From NCBI RefSeq assembly GCF_008360935.1, contig NZ_SRXO01000001.1, forward strand, positions 124,001-188,000: a stretch of DNA of 64,000 nucleotides, read 5' to 3'. Below are positions 24,038-32,038 of the stretch, in pieces. The notes beneath the pieces are model-generated. The model saw nothing but the letters and a program-made list of their open reading frames with translations, ran no database searches and was not told the DNA's origin. The DNA is from Siccirubricoccus phaeus (GTDB lineage: Bacteria > Pseudomonadota > Alphaproteobacteria > Acetobacterales > Acetobacteraceae). Every line of letters begins with the position of its first letter. Positions within the stretch are counted from its first letter, which is position 1. The position numbers and the translations under genes are program-made.

Positions 24038-24747
24038 GCCGCCGCCGCCGCTGCCGGCGCCCGCCGGCCGAGCGCCGCACCGCGCCGCACCGCAACGATC
24101 TCCGCCATGATGGAGAGCGCGATCTCGGGGGCCGTCACCGCCTCGATATTCAGCCCGACCGGGGCGTGGATGCGGGCGATGGAATCGGCCGAATGCCCCA
24201 TCTCCGTCAGCCGCGCCACGCGCTTCGCATGGGTCCGCCGGCTGCCCAGCGCGCCGATATAGAAGCAGTCCGACTTCAGCGCCGCATCCAGCCCGGGATC
24301 ATCCAGCTTCGGGTCATGCGTCAGCGTCACCACCGCCGTCCGCACATCCGGCGCCAGGGCGGCCACGGCGTCGTCGGTCCATTCATGGATCAGGGTGATG
24401 CCCGGGAAGCGCTCGGCCGTCGCCCAGGCGCGGCGCGGATCCACCACCGTCACCGCATAGCCTGTCGCCTGGGCGATCGGCACCAGCGCCTGGGCGATGT
24501 GCACCGCGCCGACGATGACGATGCGCAGCGGCGGGTTGTGCGGGTGGATGAACCAGGCCTCGCCCTCCAGCGTCAGGTTCCCGGCTTCGTCCTCCCGCAG
24601 CGCCGCCGCTGCAGCCTCGGCCAGCGGTGCCGGCACCGCGCTGTCCGGCCACAGCAATTGATGCCCGTCGGAGAGCCGCGTCAGCAGCGCCACCGGCCGC
24701 TTCTCCGCCTGCGCCTCCTGCAGCGCGGCGAGCAGTTCCGGCGTCAC
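24034..24747 (-). CDS. XdhC-family protein, C-terminal Rossmann part (CoxF/XdhC_C)
   Basis: A 237-residue protein whose core LRIVIVGAVHIAQALVPIA, VVDPRRAWATAERFP, VVTLTHDPKLDDPGLDAAL and YIGALGSRRTHAKRVARL matches the C-terminal Rossmann domain of XdhC, the chaperone that binds Mo-cofactor and hands it to the hydroxylase apoenzyme. About 90 N-terminal residues precede it. Normal XdhC proteins combine this with a CoxI-type N-terminal domain; here that part is a separate gene immediately upstream, overlapping by 4 bp. The two probably work as one complex. Confidence 0.9.
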   Translation of the reverse strand: MTPELLAALQEAQAEKRPVALLTRLSDGHQLLWPDSAVPAPLAEAAAAALREDEAGNLTLEGEAWFIHPHNPPLRIVIVGAVHIAQALVPIAQATGYAVTVVDPRRAWATAERFPGITLIHEWTDDAVAALAPDVRTAVVTLTHDPKLDDPGLDAALKSDCFYIGALGSRRTHAKRVARLTEMGHSADSIARIHAPVGLNIEAVTAPEIALSIMAEIVAVRRGAALGRRAPAAAAAA

Positions 24748-25064
24748 GCCAGCTTCTCCACGAAAACCTTCAGCTTACCGCCGCAGGCGAGGCCGACTTC
24801 CCAGGCCCGCTCATCGGAAATGCCGAAATCCAGCAGCTGCGGCGTGCCGGAGGCCATCGTCTTCTTCGCGGCGTCGGCCACCGCCCCCTCGATGCAGCCG
24901 CCCGAGACGCTGCCGGCCAGCTTGCCGGAAGCGCTGACGGCCAGCCGCGACCCGGCCGGGCGGGGCGAGGAGCCCCAGGTCTCCACCACCGTCGCGAGCG
25001 CCACGTTTTCCCCGGCGGCCCGCCAGCCCGCGGCCGTCGCCAGCACGTCTTCGGAATCGCTCAT
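24744..25064 (-). CDS. XdhC/CoxI-family N-terminal domain protein
   Basis: A 106-residue stand-alone XdhC_CoxI domain: VALATVVETWGSSPRPAGSRL, SGSVSGGCIEGAV and the terminal WEVGLACGGKLKVFVE, containing the conserved Cys pair (SGGCIEG and LACGG) implicated in molybdenum-cofactor handling. 4-bp overlaps on both sides (coxE upstream, XdhC Rossmann part downstream) show tight coupling. Confidence 0.92.
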   Translation of the reverse strand: MSDSEDVLATAAGWRAAGENVALATVVETWGSSPRPAGSRLAVSASGKLAGSVSGGCIEGAVADAAKKTMASGTPQLLDFGISDERAWEVGLACGGKLKVFVEKLA

Positions 25065-26287
25065 GCGGCCATCCTCCTTGGCAGCGGGGGGGCGCCGCTC
25101 AGCGCCGCCACCAATTCCCGCAAGCTTGCCAGATTATGCACCGGGCGGAACTCGTCCACATGGGGCAACATCGCCCGGATGCCCTGGGATCTGGGTTCGA
25201 AGCCGGAAAACCGCAACAGCGGGTTCAGCCAGATCAGCCGGCGGCAGGAGCGGCGCAGCCGGTCCGTCGCCTCCGCCAAGCCCTTCGCCCCCTCCCGGTC
25301 CAGCCCATCGGTGATCAGCAGCACGACCGCGCCCTGGCCCAGCACCCGGCGGGACCACTGCTTGTTGAACAGCGCCAGGCTTTCCCCGATCCGGGTGCCG
25401 CCGGACCAGTCGGGGACGATGTGGCTCACCATCTCGAAGGCCACCTCGGCATCCCGGGCGCGGAGCTGCCGCGTGACGTTCGTCAGCCGCGTGCCGAAGA
25501 GGAAGGAATGCACCCGGTCGCGGTCATTGGTGACGGCGTGCAGGAAATGCAGCAGAACCTGGGCATAGCGCGCCATGCTGCCGGAAATGTCGCACAACGC
25601 GACCAGCGGCGGCGGCCGCTCCACCCGCCGCCGGCGCTCCAGGGTCAGCAGCTCGCCCCCCTGGTGCAGGCTGGCCCGGATCGTCGCCCGCAGATCAATC
25701 GAAGGCCCTTCCGGGTCCGGCCGGAAGCGCCGGGTCGGCCGCGCGTCCAGGGGCAGCACCAGCTTGCGGATCTCGGCCTTGGCGGCGGCGATCTCGGCCG
25801 CCGACATCGCCTCGAAATCCATGGTCTGCAGGCGCTCCCGCTCGCTGACCGTCATCGCCACCTCGACCGGCGGCCGCTCCTCCGGCGGCTCCAGGGGCGG
25901 GTTCGGCCGCTGCTGCGGCGCCAAAGCCTCCGAGACCCGCCGGCTGGCCGGGGGCGGCTTGGCCTGATCCTTGGCACCCTCCATCAGCGCCATGGCGGCG
26001 GCGTTCTTCCCGCCCTCCGGATCGCGCCAGAACAGCAGGAAGGCCTGGTCGAACACCTCGAAATGCTCGCGCCGATGCACCATCACGCCACGCAGCGCCG
26101 CATGCACCTGCCGCCGGTCGCCGATATCGACCTGCCCCAGCGCCTCCATGGCGGCCAGCCCCTCCGCCGGCCCCACCGGCACCCCCGCCCGCCGCAACAA
26201 GCGCCCGAACGCCAACACATTCGCCGCCAAGGCCCGCCCCGGCTCCGGCACGGAAACGAGCCCGGCCATGGCCGCGAAATCGTTCAT
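25061..26287 (-). CDS. coxE: CoxE-like von Willebrand factor A protein
   Basis: A 408-residue VWA protein. ATG at 26287 (MNDFAAMAGL) is selected; the frame extends upstream only into repeat DNA. N-terminal helical region, a Pro-rich charged middle (about 120-150), then a VWA domain with the MIDAS motif DISGSMARYAQ and later GGTRIGESLALFN and LLITDGLDREG. In Oligotropha carboxidovorans CoxE works with the AAA ATPase CoxD to mature the CuSMo cluster of CO dehydrogenase; the same pairing is present here, with coxD upstream. Confidence 0.93.
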   Translation of the reverse strand: MNDFAAMAGLVSVPEPGRALAANVLAFGRLLRRAGVPVGPAEGLAAMEALGQVDIGDRRQVHAALRGVMVHRREHFEVFDQAFLLFWRDPEGGKNAAAMALMEGAKDQAKPPPASRRVSEALAPQQRPNPPLEPPEERPPVEVAMTVSERERLQTMDFEAMSAAEIAAAKAEIRKLVLPLDARPTRRFRPDPEGPSIDLRATIRASLHQGGELLTLERRRRVERPPPLVALCDISGSMARYAQVLLHFLHAVTNDRDRVHSFLFGTRLTNVTRQLRARDAEVAFEMVSHIVPDWSGGTRIGESLALFNKQWSRRVLGQGAVVLLITDGLDREGAKGLAEATDRLRRSCRRLIWLNPLLRFSGFEPRSQGIRAMLPHVDEFRPVHNLASLRELVAALSGAPPLPRRMAA

Positions 26288-26504
26288 GCCGGGCGGTCGC
26301 CGCAGGGGGCTCTGCCCCCTGCACCCCCGCCGGGGACCGGACCGGTCCCCGGACCCCGGTGTAAGTTTAATCGCCAGGAGAAGGCCCCCCGCCGGGGGGC
26401 CTTCTCCTGGCGATAACTCATGGGTTCCAAGGGCCCTTCGGCCCTTGGCGGGTGGGTGCAGGGAGGGCAGAGCCCTCCCTGCCACGCCGCCGGGCAGGAC
26501 GACA
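26288..26504. repeat. Hybrid family II / family I repeat with a 21-bp perfect hairpin, inside the cox operon
   Basis: The gap between coxD and coxE. Left half (about 26300-26366) is family II: CAGGGGGC/GCCCCCTG hairpin, then GGGGACCGGACCGGTCCCC. Right half (about 26415-26490) is family I: CATGGGTTCCAAGGGCCC, hairpin, then a GCAGGGAGGGC/GCCCTCCCTGC hairpin. At the junction sits a perfect 21-bp stem (26370-26390 with 26394-26414, loop GCC). This could attenuate or process the coxD-coxE transcript. Confidence 0.9.
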
Positions 26505-27401
26505 TCACGCCGGGGCCGGCTTGGTTTCGGCGACGAGGCGGGCTGCTTCGGCGCCGCGGAGCTTGGCGATGTCGTCCTGGTATTTCAGCAGCACGCCGAG
26601 GGTGTCGTCCACGGCGGTGGGTTCCAGTTCGCGGGCGTCGAGCGCCGTCAGGGCGGCGGCCCAGTCGATGGTTTCGGCGACGCCCGGCAGCTTGAAGTAG
26701 TCCCCGCCGCGCAGCTTCTGCACGAAGGCGACCACCTGGGCGGAGAGGGCTTCCGGCACCTGCGGCGCCCGGATCGCCAGGATGGCGCGTTCCCGCGCCG
26801 CGTCCGGGTAGTCCACCCAATGGTAGAGGCAGCGGCGGCGGATGGCGTCATGCACCTCGCGGGTGCGGTTGGAGGTGATGATCACCACGGGGGGCGTCGC
26901 CGCGCGCAGGGTGCCGAGCTCCGGGACGGTGAGCTGGAAATCTGCCAGCACTTCCAGCAGGAAGGCCTCGAAAGGCTCGTCCGCCCGGTCCAGCTCGTCG
27001 ATCAGGAGCACCGCCGGGTCGCCGGTCAGCGCCTGCAGCAGCGGCCGCTCCTGCAGGAAGCTCCGGTCGTAGATGCCGCGTTCCAGCGCCGCGCGGTCCT
27101 GCGCCTCGCCGCTCGCCTCCGCCAGGCGGATGGCCATGAGCTGCTTGGCGTGGTTCCACTCATAGGCCGCGGCGGAGAGGTCCAGCCCGTCATAGCATTG
27201 CAGCCGCACCAGGCGGCGCGGGAGCTGCGCCGCCAGCACCTTGGCGATCTCCGTCTTGCCGGTGCCCGGCTCGCCTTCCAGGAAGAGCGGCCGGCCCATC
27301 TTCAGCGCCAGATGCACCGTGGTGGCCAGCGCCCGGTCGGCGACATAGCCGCCGGCCGCCAGCAGGCGCTGGGTCGCTTCGACGCTCTCGGGCAGGCTCA
27401 C
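26505..27401 (-). CDS. coxD: MoxR-family AAA+ ATPase, CoxD-like
   Basis: A 298-residue AAA+ ATPase. Walker A GEPGTGKTE, Walker B LLIDELDRADEPFEA, sensor TSNRTREVHDAIRRR (ending in an arginine-finger-type region) and KLRGGDYFKLPGVAETIDW of the C-terminal lid. Partner of CoxE in a MoxR-VWA remodelling pair for CO-dehydrogenase-type enzymes. GTG start at 27401 lies in a 14-15-bp triplicated sequence (CAGGCTCAC repeats at 27393, 27407, 27422); the other GTGs of the repeat are out of frame. coxG is 25 bp upstream. Confidence 0.93.
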   Translation of the reverse strand: MSLPESVEATQRLLAAGGYVADRALATTVHLALKMGRPLFLEGEPGTGKTEIAKVLAAQLPRRLVRLQCYDGLDLSAAAYEWNHAKQLMAIRLAEASGEAQDRAALERGIYDRSFLQERPLLQALTGDPAVLLIDELDRADEPFEAFLLEVLADFQLTVPELGTLRAATPPVVIITSNRTREVHDAIRRRCLYHWVDYPDAARERAILAIRAPQVPEALSAQVVAFVQKLRGGDYFKLPGVAETIDWAAALTALDARELEPTAVDDTLGVLLKYQDDIAKLRGAEAARLVAETKPAPA

Positions 27402-27433
27402 GGGGACAGGCTCACAGGGAGCAGGCTCACAGG
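27393..27433. repeat. Triplicated 14-15-bp direct repeat spanning coxG stop and coxD start
   Basis: CAGGCTCAC recurs at 27393, 27407 and 27422. On the coding strand this gives three GTGAGCCTG blocks: the first overlaps the coxG stop, the third is the coxD start. The 14/15-bp spacing puts only the last in the coxD frame. Confidence 0.8.
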
Positions 27434-28314
27434 AACATCAGCGCCAGGATGATCAGCAGGATGACGCTGCCGCCCCAGAATTGCAGCGGCAGGCCGAAGG
27501 GCTCGATCTGCAGCAGCAGCCGCATCGGCGTCAGCGCCTCCGGCGCCACGGGCCGCGGGTTGGGCCGGTAGACCGGCTTGCCGCCGCCGGCGCTCGGGCC
27601 TTCCGCGCCATGCTGGGTGAGGGGGCCCGGCCCGCCGGCATCCGCCAGGTATTCCGTATCCGTGCCGGCCGCGATGCCGCCCTGGCGCGCGGTCTCCACC
27701 CGGGCGGCGGTCGCCGCCGCATTGGCCGGGCTGCGCGTCGCCGCCATGGCGGCGGCGTTGGCGGCGTCCTCGGGCGCCGAGGCCGGCGTCTCGGTCAGCC
27801 CGGCATCGCCCCGCGCCGGCGTCGCGGCGCTCGCCTCGGCGGGGGCGGCCGCCGCCTCGGCCGTGGTCGGCACCGGCGTCAGGTTCGCCGCGAAGCGGTC
27901 GAAGAACTGGTCCGCCATCTGCTTCGCCGTGCTGTCGATCAGCCGGGCGCCGAGCTGCGCCATCTTGCCGCCGACCTGCGCCTTCACCTGGTATTTCAGC
28001 AGCGTCTCGGCGGCGGAGACCTCTTCCAGCGCCACATCGGCGCCGCCCTTGGCGAAGCCCATCGCGCCGCCATTGCCTTCGCCGGTGATGGTGTAGCTCA
28101 CCGGGGCGTTGATGTTCTCCAGCTTCACCTTGCCGCCGAACTTGGCCGACATCGGCCCCAGCTTCACCGCCACGCGCGCCTGGAACTGGTCCTCCGCGGT
28201 GCGCTCGACGGATTCGCAGCCGGGGATGGCGGCGCGCAGCGCCTCGGGGTCGTTGAGGGCTTCCCAGACTTGCTGGCGCGGCGCGGGGATGCGCCGCTCG
28301 CCGGTCATTTCCAT
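27427..28314 (-). CDS. coxG: CoxG-like SRPBCC protein with C-terminal membrane anchor
   Basis: A 295-residue protein. Residues 1-145 match the CO dehydrogenase subunit G (SRPBCC/polyketide-cyclase-like) fold: MTGERRIPAPRQQVWEALND, IPGCESVERT, FQARVAVKLGPMSAKFGGKV, LIDSTAKQMADQFFDRF. An Ala/Thr/Pro-rich spacer (about 150-265) and a terminal hydrophobic helix (QFWGGSVILLIILALMFL) follow. CoxG tethers CO dehydrogenase to the membrane in known systems. First gene of the operon coxG-coxD-coxE-xdhC(two genes)-mocA; coxMSL structural genes are not in this window. Confidence 0.93.
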   Translation of the reverse strand: MEMTGERRIPAPRQQVWEALNDPEALRAAIPGCESVERTAEDQFQARVAVKLGPMSAKFGGKVKLENINAPVSYTITGEGNGGAMGFAKGGADVALEEVSAAETLLKYQVKAQVGGKMAQLGARLIDSTAKQMADQFFDRFAANLTPVPTTAEAAAAPAEASAATPARGDAGLTETPASAPEDAANAAAMAATRSPANAAATAARVETARQGGIAAGTDTEYLADAGGPGPLTQHGAEGPSAGGGKPVYRPNPRPVAPEALTPMRLLLQIEPFGLPLQFWGGSVILLIILALMFL

Positions 28315-28427
28315 GCTCTGCTCCCGCGTTTGGCCCGGACCTTAGGCGCCGGCCCGCGGGAGGAAAACCCCCGGGACCGGCCGCCGGTTTTGCTTGCGCC
28401 GGGCCTCCGGCCAGGACATTTGGGGGC

Positions 28428-29819
28428 ATGCTCGGGAATCTCCACCGCCTGGCCCTGCCGGCGGCGCCGCTCCTGCTCGTCCCCATGCCGGCGCTGGCGG
28501 CGCCGGAACAACCCATCGGCCTGGCCTGGGGCCTGCCCTTTGCCGGGCTGCTGCTGTCCATCGCGCTGTTCCCGCTGCTGGCGGACCGGCTGTGGCACCG
28601 GCGCATGGGGTTGATCGCGGCGCTCTGGGCGCTGGCGCTGCTGCTGCCCTGGGCGGCGCGCTTCGGCCCGGGCGACGCCCTTGGCCTCGCCTGGCACGCC
28701 ATATTGCTGGAGTACCTGCCTTTCGTGGCGCTGATCTTCGCCCTGTTCACGGTCGGTGGCGGCATCGTGGTGCAGGGCGGGCCCTGGGGCACGCCCGCGG
28801 GGAATACCCTGCTGCTGGCGATCGGCACCCTGCTCGCCAGCCTGATGGGCACCACCGGCGCCGCCATGGTGCTGATCCACCCGCTGCTGCGGGCCAATGC
28901 GCACCGGGTGCGGAAGGTGCACCTGGCGGTCTTCTTCATCCTGCTGGTCGGCAATGTCGGCGGCAGCCTGACGCCGCTCGGCGATCCGCCGCTCTTCCTC
29001 GGCTTCCTGCGTGGCGTGCCCTTCTTCTGGCCGGCCCTGCATCTGCTGCCGCCGATGGCGGTGGTGGCCGGGCTGCTGCTGCTGGCCTTCTTCGTGCTGG
29101 ACAGCGTTCTGGCGCGGCGGGACCCGCCGCCGCCGGAGACGCGGCCTCTTCGCCTCCGGGGCGCGGCCAACATCGCCCTGCTCGTCCTGGTGATCCTCGC
29201 CGTGCTCATGCAGGGCGTCTGGCGGCCCGGGGAGGTGGTGCTGTTCGGCGAGGCGATCGGCGGGGAGCGGCTGGCCGGCATGGTGCTGATGCTCGGCATC
29301 GGCCTGCTTTCGCTGCGGCTGACGCCGCTTTCCAGCCATGAGGCCAACATGTTCTCCTGGGCGCCCTTCGCGGAGGTGGCGAAGCTCTTCGCCGCCATCT
29401 TCATCTGCATGGCGCCGATGATCGCGATCCTGCATGCCGGCGAATCGGGCCCGCTGGGCGGGCTGCTGGCGCTGACCACGGGGGCGGCGGGGCAGCCCCT
29501 GCCGGCCGCCTATTTCTGGCTGACGGGCGGGCTTTCCGCCTTCCTCGACAACGCGCCGACCTATGTCGTCTTCTTCGAGCTGGCGGGCGGCGACCCGGCG
29601 CGGATGACCGGGGAGAGGGCGCCGGTGCTGCTGGCCATTTCCTGCGGCGCGGTCTTCATGGGGGCGCTCACCTATATCGGCAATGCGCCGAATTTCATGG
29701 TGCGGGCCATCGCCTCCCGCCGCGGGGTGCATATGCCGGGCTTCCTCGGCTTCATGGGCTGGAGCCTGGTGCTGATGCTGCCGCCGCTCGCTCTCGTGAC
29801 CTGGCTGTTCTTCCTGTAG
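28428..29819 (+). CDS. NhaD-like sodium:proton antiporter (copy 1)
   Basis: A 463-residue inner-membrane transporter of the ion-transporter superfamily, about 11-12 hydrophobic helices. It may carry a cleaved N-terminal signal-like helix (residues 1-25, ALA). Shared core motifs are SLMGTTGAAMVLIHPLLRAN, GNVGGSLTPLGDPPLFLGFL, EVAKLFAAIFICMAP, FLDNAPTYVVFFELAGGD and YIGNAPNFMVRAIA, the last two being typical of NhaD. The substrate (Na+/H+ or an anion) is inferred. Divergent from coxG. A paralogue follows 29 bp later on the same strand. Confidence 0.88.
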   Translation: MLGNLHRLALPAAPLLLVPMPALAAPEQPIGLAWGLPFAGLLLSIALFPLLADRLWHRRMGLIAALWALALLLPWAARFGPGDALGLAWHAILLEYLPFVALIFALFTVGGGIVVQGGPWGTPAGNTLLLAIGTLLASLMGTTGAAMVLIHPLLRANAHRVRKVHLAVFFILLVGNVGGSLTPLGDPPLFLGFLRGVPFFWPALHLLPPMAVVAGLLLLAFFVLDSVLARRDPPPPETRPLRLRGAANIALLVLVILAVLMQGVWRPGEVVLFGEAIGGERLAGMVLMLGIGLLSLRLTPLSSHEANMFSWAPFAEVAKLFAAIFICMAPMIAILHAGESGPLGGLLALTTGAAGQPLPAAYFWLTGGLSAFLDNAPTYVVFFELAGGDPARMTGERAPVLLAISCGAVFMGALTYIGNAPNFMVRAIASRRGVHMPGFLGFMGWSLVLMLPPLALVTWLFFL

Positions 29820-29848
29820 AGCGGGGGAAACGGCCGGGGGGCGGGGCG

Positions 29849-31252
29849 TTGCGGGGAATCTTGCCGGGGATTGGGATGCTGGTCCTGCTGCCAGGGCCGG
29901 CGGCGGCGGCGGTGGAGGGGGCGGCGATGGGCCTCGGCTGGGGCCTGCCCTTTGCCGGGCTGCTGCTCTCCATCGCCCTGCTGCCGCTGCTGGCCGGGCG
30001 GCTCTGGCATCATCACTATGGCAAGATCGCCGCCCTCTGGGTGCTGGCGCTCTTCCTGCCCTTCGCCATCCGCTTCGGGCCGGAGGCGACGCTGGCCACC
30101 TTCCGCCATGTGCTGCTGCAGGAGTACCTGCCCTTCATCGCCCTGCTGCTGGCGCTCTACACCACCGGGGGCGGGGTGCTGCTGCGCGGCCGGCTGGTCG
30201 GCACACCGGGGACCAACACCGCGCTGCTGGCCACCGGCACCGCCATCGCCTCGCTGATGGGCACCACCGGTGCGGCCATGCTGCTGGTCCGGCCGCTGCT
30301 CCGCGCCAATGCCTTCCGCCGGCGCAAGACCCACAGCTTCGTCTTCTTCATCTTCCTGGTCGCCAATATCGGCGGCGGGCTGACCCCGCTGGGCGATCCG
30401 CCGCTCTATCTCGGCTTCCTCAAGGGGGTGGGGTTCTTCTGGACGGCGGAGCATCTCTTCGCCGAGGTGCTGTTCTGCGCCCTGCTGCTGCTCGCGCTGT
30501 ACTGGCTGCTGGACAGTTGGGCCTGGGCGCGGGAGAAGCCGGTGCCGCCCGCGCTGCCGCCCGGGGTGCCGCCCGAGAGGCTGGGGGTGGAGGGGCGGGT
30601 GAACCTCGCTTTGATCGGCGGTATCGTCGCCCTGGTGCTGCTGCAGGGCGTCTGGCAGCCGGGGGAGGTGGCGCTGCTCGGCGAGCCTGTCGGCCTCGAG
30701 CGGCTGCTGGCCATGGCCGGCTTCCTCGGCATCACCGCCCTTTCCCTGAAGCTGACGCCGGCGGCGCTGCGCGAGGCGAATGGCTTCGCCTGGGGGGCGA
30801 TGGCGGAGGTGGCGAAGCTCTTCGCCGCCATCTTCCTCTGCATGGCGCCGGTGCTGGAGATCCTGAAGGCCGGGCCGGCGGGGGCGGCTTCCGGGCTGGT
30901 GGCGCTCACCTCCGATGCGGGTGGGGAGCCGATCCCCGCCGTCTATTTCTGGCTGACCGGGGGGCTCTCCTCTTTTCTCGATAACGCACCGACTTACCTG
31001 GTGTTCTTCAACCTGGCTGGCGGCAATGCGGCAGAGCTGATGGGGGAGGGGGCGCTGATCCTTGCGGCCATTTCCTGCGGCGCGGTCTTCATGGGGGCCA
31101 ACAGCTATATCGGCAACGCGCCTAATTTCATGGTGAAAGCCATTGCCGAGGAAGGCGGCGTCCGGATGCCGAGCTTCTTCGGCTACTGCGCCTGGGCCGC
31201 CGCGGTGCTGCTGCCGCTCTTCCTGCTGGTAACCTGCATTTTCTTCCGCTGA
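29849..31252 (+). CDS. NhaD-like sodium:proton antiporter (copy 2)
   Basis: A 467-residue paralogue of the preceding gene, co-linear along its whole length and retaining the same motifs (GWGLPFAGLLLSIAL, SLMGTTGAAMLLVRPLLRAN, GGGLTPLGDPPLYLGFLKG, EVAKLFAAIFLCMAP, FLDNAPTYLVFFNLAGGN, YIGNAPNFMVKAIAEEGG). TTG at 29849 is the best start, giving a hydrophobic N-terminus. The tandem pair probably arose by local duplication and then diverged; hetero-oligomer or different ion preference is possible. Confidence 0.86.
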   Translation: MRGILPGIGMLVLLPGPAAAAVEGAAMGLGWGLPFAGLLLSIALLPLLAGRLWHHHYGKIAALWVLALFLPFAIRFGPEATLATFRHVLLQEYLPFIALLLALYTTGGGVLLRGRLVGTPGTNTALLATGTAIASLMGTTGAAMLLVRPLLRANAFRRRKTHSFVFFIFLVANIGGGLTPLGDPPLYLGFLKGVGFFWTAEHLFAEVLFCALLLLALYWLLDSWAWAREKPVPPALPPGVPPERLGVEGRVNLALIGGIVALVLLQGVWQPGEVALLGEPVGLERLLAMAGFLGITALSLKLTPAALREANGFAWGAMAEVAKLFAAIFLCMAPVLEILKAGPAGAASGLVALTSDAGGEPIPAVYFWLTGGLSSFLDNAPTYLVFFNLAGGNAAELMGEGALILAAISCGAVFMGANSYIGNAPNFMVKAIAEEGGVRMPSFFGYCAWAAAVLLPLFLLVTCIFFR

Positions 31253-31300
31253 GGCGGGGCGGAGGGGGCCGGGCGGGGCGTGCCCCTCTGGACAGGAAGA

Positions 31301-31320
31301 AGTTATGTTATAACATAACT
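31301..31320. promoter_or_regulatory. Perfect 20-bp palindrome, predicted Zur box
   Basis: AGTTATGTTATAACATAACT is identical to its own reverse complement and stands out in GC-rich DNA. The ATGTTATAACAT core matches zinc uptake regulator (Zur) operators known in proteobacteria. It lies 25 bp before the DUF1826 gene start and ahead of a zinc-GTPase gene, both typical Zur-regulon members. Predicted: repression in zinc excess. Confidence 0.85.
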
Positions 31321-31345
31321 AATCGATCTTGTCGGATTGCCTGCC

Positions 31346-32038
31346 ATGTCGGGATTGGTGCTCGAATGCTTCAGCGCGGCCTCCCTCCTGCCGCCGCCCC
31401 ACCCTGGCGCCCCCACCCGCTACCAGGGCGCCTGCGTCTCCGGCGCGTCGCCGGAGGTGCTGGCCGACATCCTGCGGCCGGAATGCAACCTCGCGATCTG
31501 GCACCGTACCCTGCCGCGCCGCCTCCGTACCGGGCTGCGGCCGCTGCTCGCCGCCGCGCCCTTCTCGGTCAGCGCGGAGGGCGAGCTGGAGGCGGCCCTG
31601 ACCGTCCTGACCGAAGCCCTGCCGGCGCCCCCCGGCTTCGAACTGCTGCAGGACATCGCCCAGCTTGCCCTGTTCTTCGCCGCCCTGGCGGAGACCGGGG
31701 AGGCGGTCCGGCTCCGGCTGGAGGGCATCACCGGCCCGGCCTGCCATCGCTGGCATGCCGATGCGGTGGGGCTCCGGCTGCTCTGCACCTATTGCGGCCC
31801 GGGGACGGAATTTCTGCCCCTGGCCGGCGGCGCGGAAGCGGCGCGCGCCCTGGACCCCGCGGCGCTGCCCTGCCCGGCGGGCCGGGTCGCCACCGGCGCC
31901 GCCGCCCTGCTCAAGGGCGAGGCGTATCCCGGCAATGCCGGCTTCGGCTGCCTGCACCGCTCGCCCCCCGCCGGCGCCGGCCCCCGCGCCCGGCTGCTGC
32001 TCTGCCTCGATGAGCCTGGAAGGATCCCGCCCGAATGA
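31346..32038 (+). CDS. DUF1826 family protein (predicted zinc-starvation gene)
   Basis: A 230-residue cytoplasmic protein. The core [26 protein letters not shown] and the late HRSPP...RLLLCLDE match DUF1826, a family of unknown activity found beside zinc-responsive GTPases. A His/Cys-containing core suggests metal binding or a zinc-sparing role. ATG at 31346 is selected; a TTG at 31337 would add three residues. Its stop overlaps the GTPase start by 4 bp, and a Zur-type palindrome precedes the pair. Confidence 0.85.
   Translation: MSGLVLECFSAASLLPPPHPGAPTRYQGACVSGASPEVLADILRPECNLAIWHRTLPRRLRTGLRPLLAAAPFSVSAEGELEAALTVLTEALPAPPGFELLQDIAQLALFFAALAETGEAVRLRLEGITGPACHRWHADAVGLRLLCTYCGPGTEFLPLAGGAEAARALDPAALPCPAGRVATGAAALLKGEAYPGNAGFGCLHRSPPAGAGPRARLLLCLDEPGRIPPE

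Noticed and set aside
27398-29479. Very long minus-strand open frame across the antiporter and coxG
   Set aside because: Overlaps two well-supported genes in other frames; its translation is Arg/Pro/Ser-rich without motifs.
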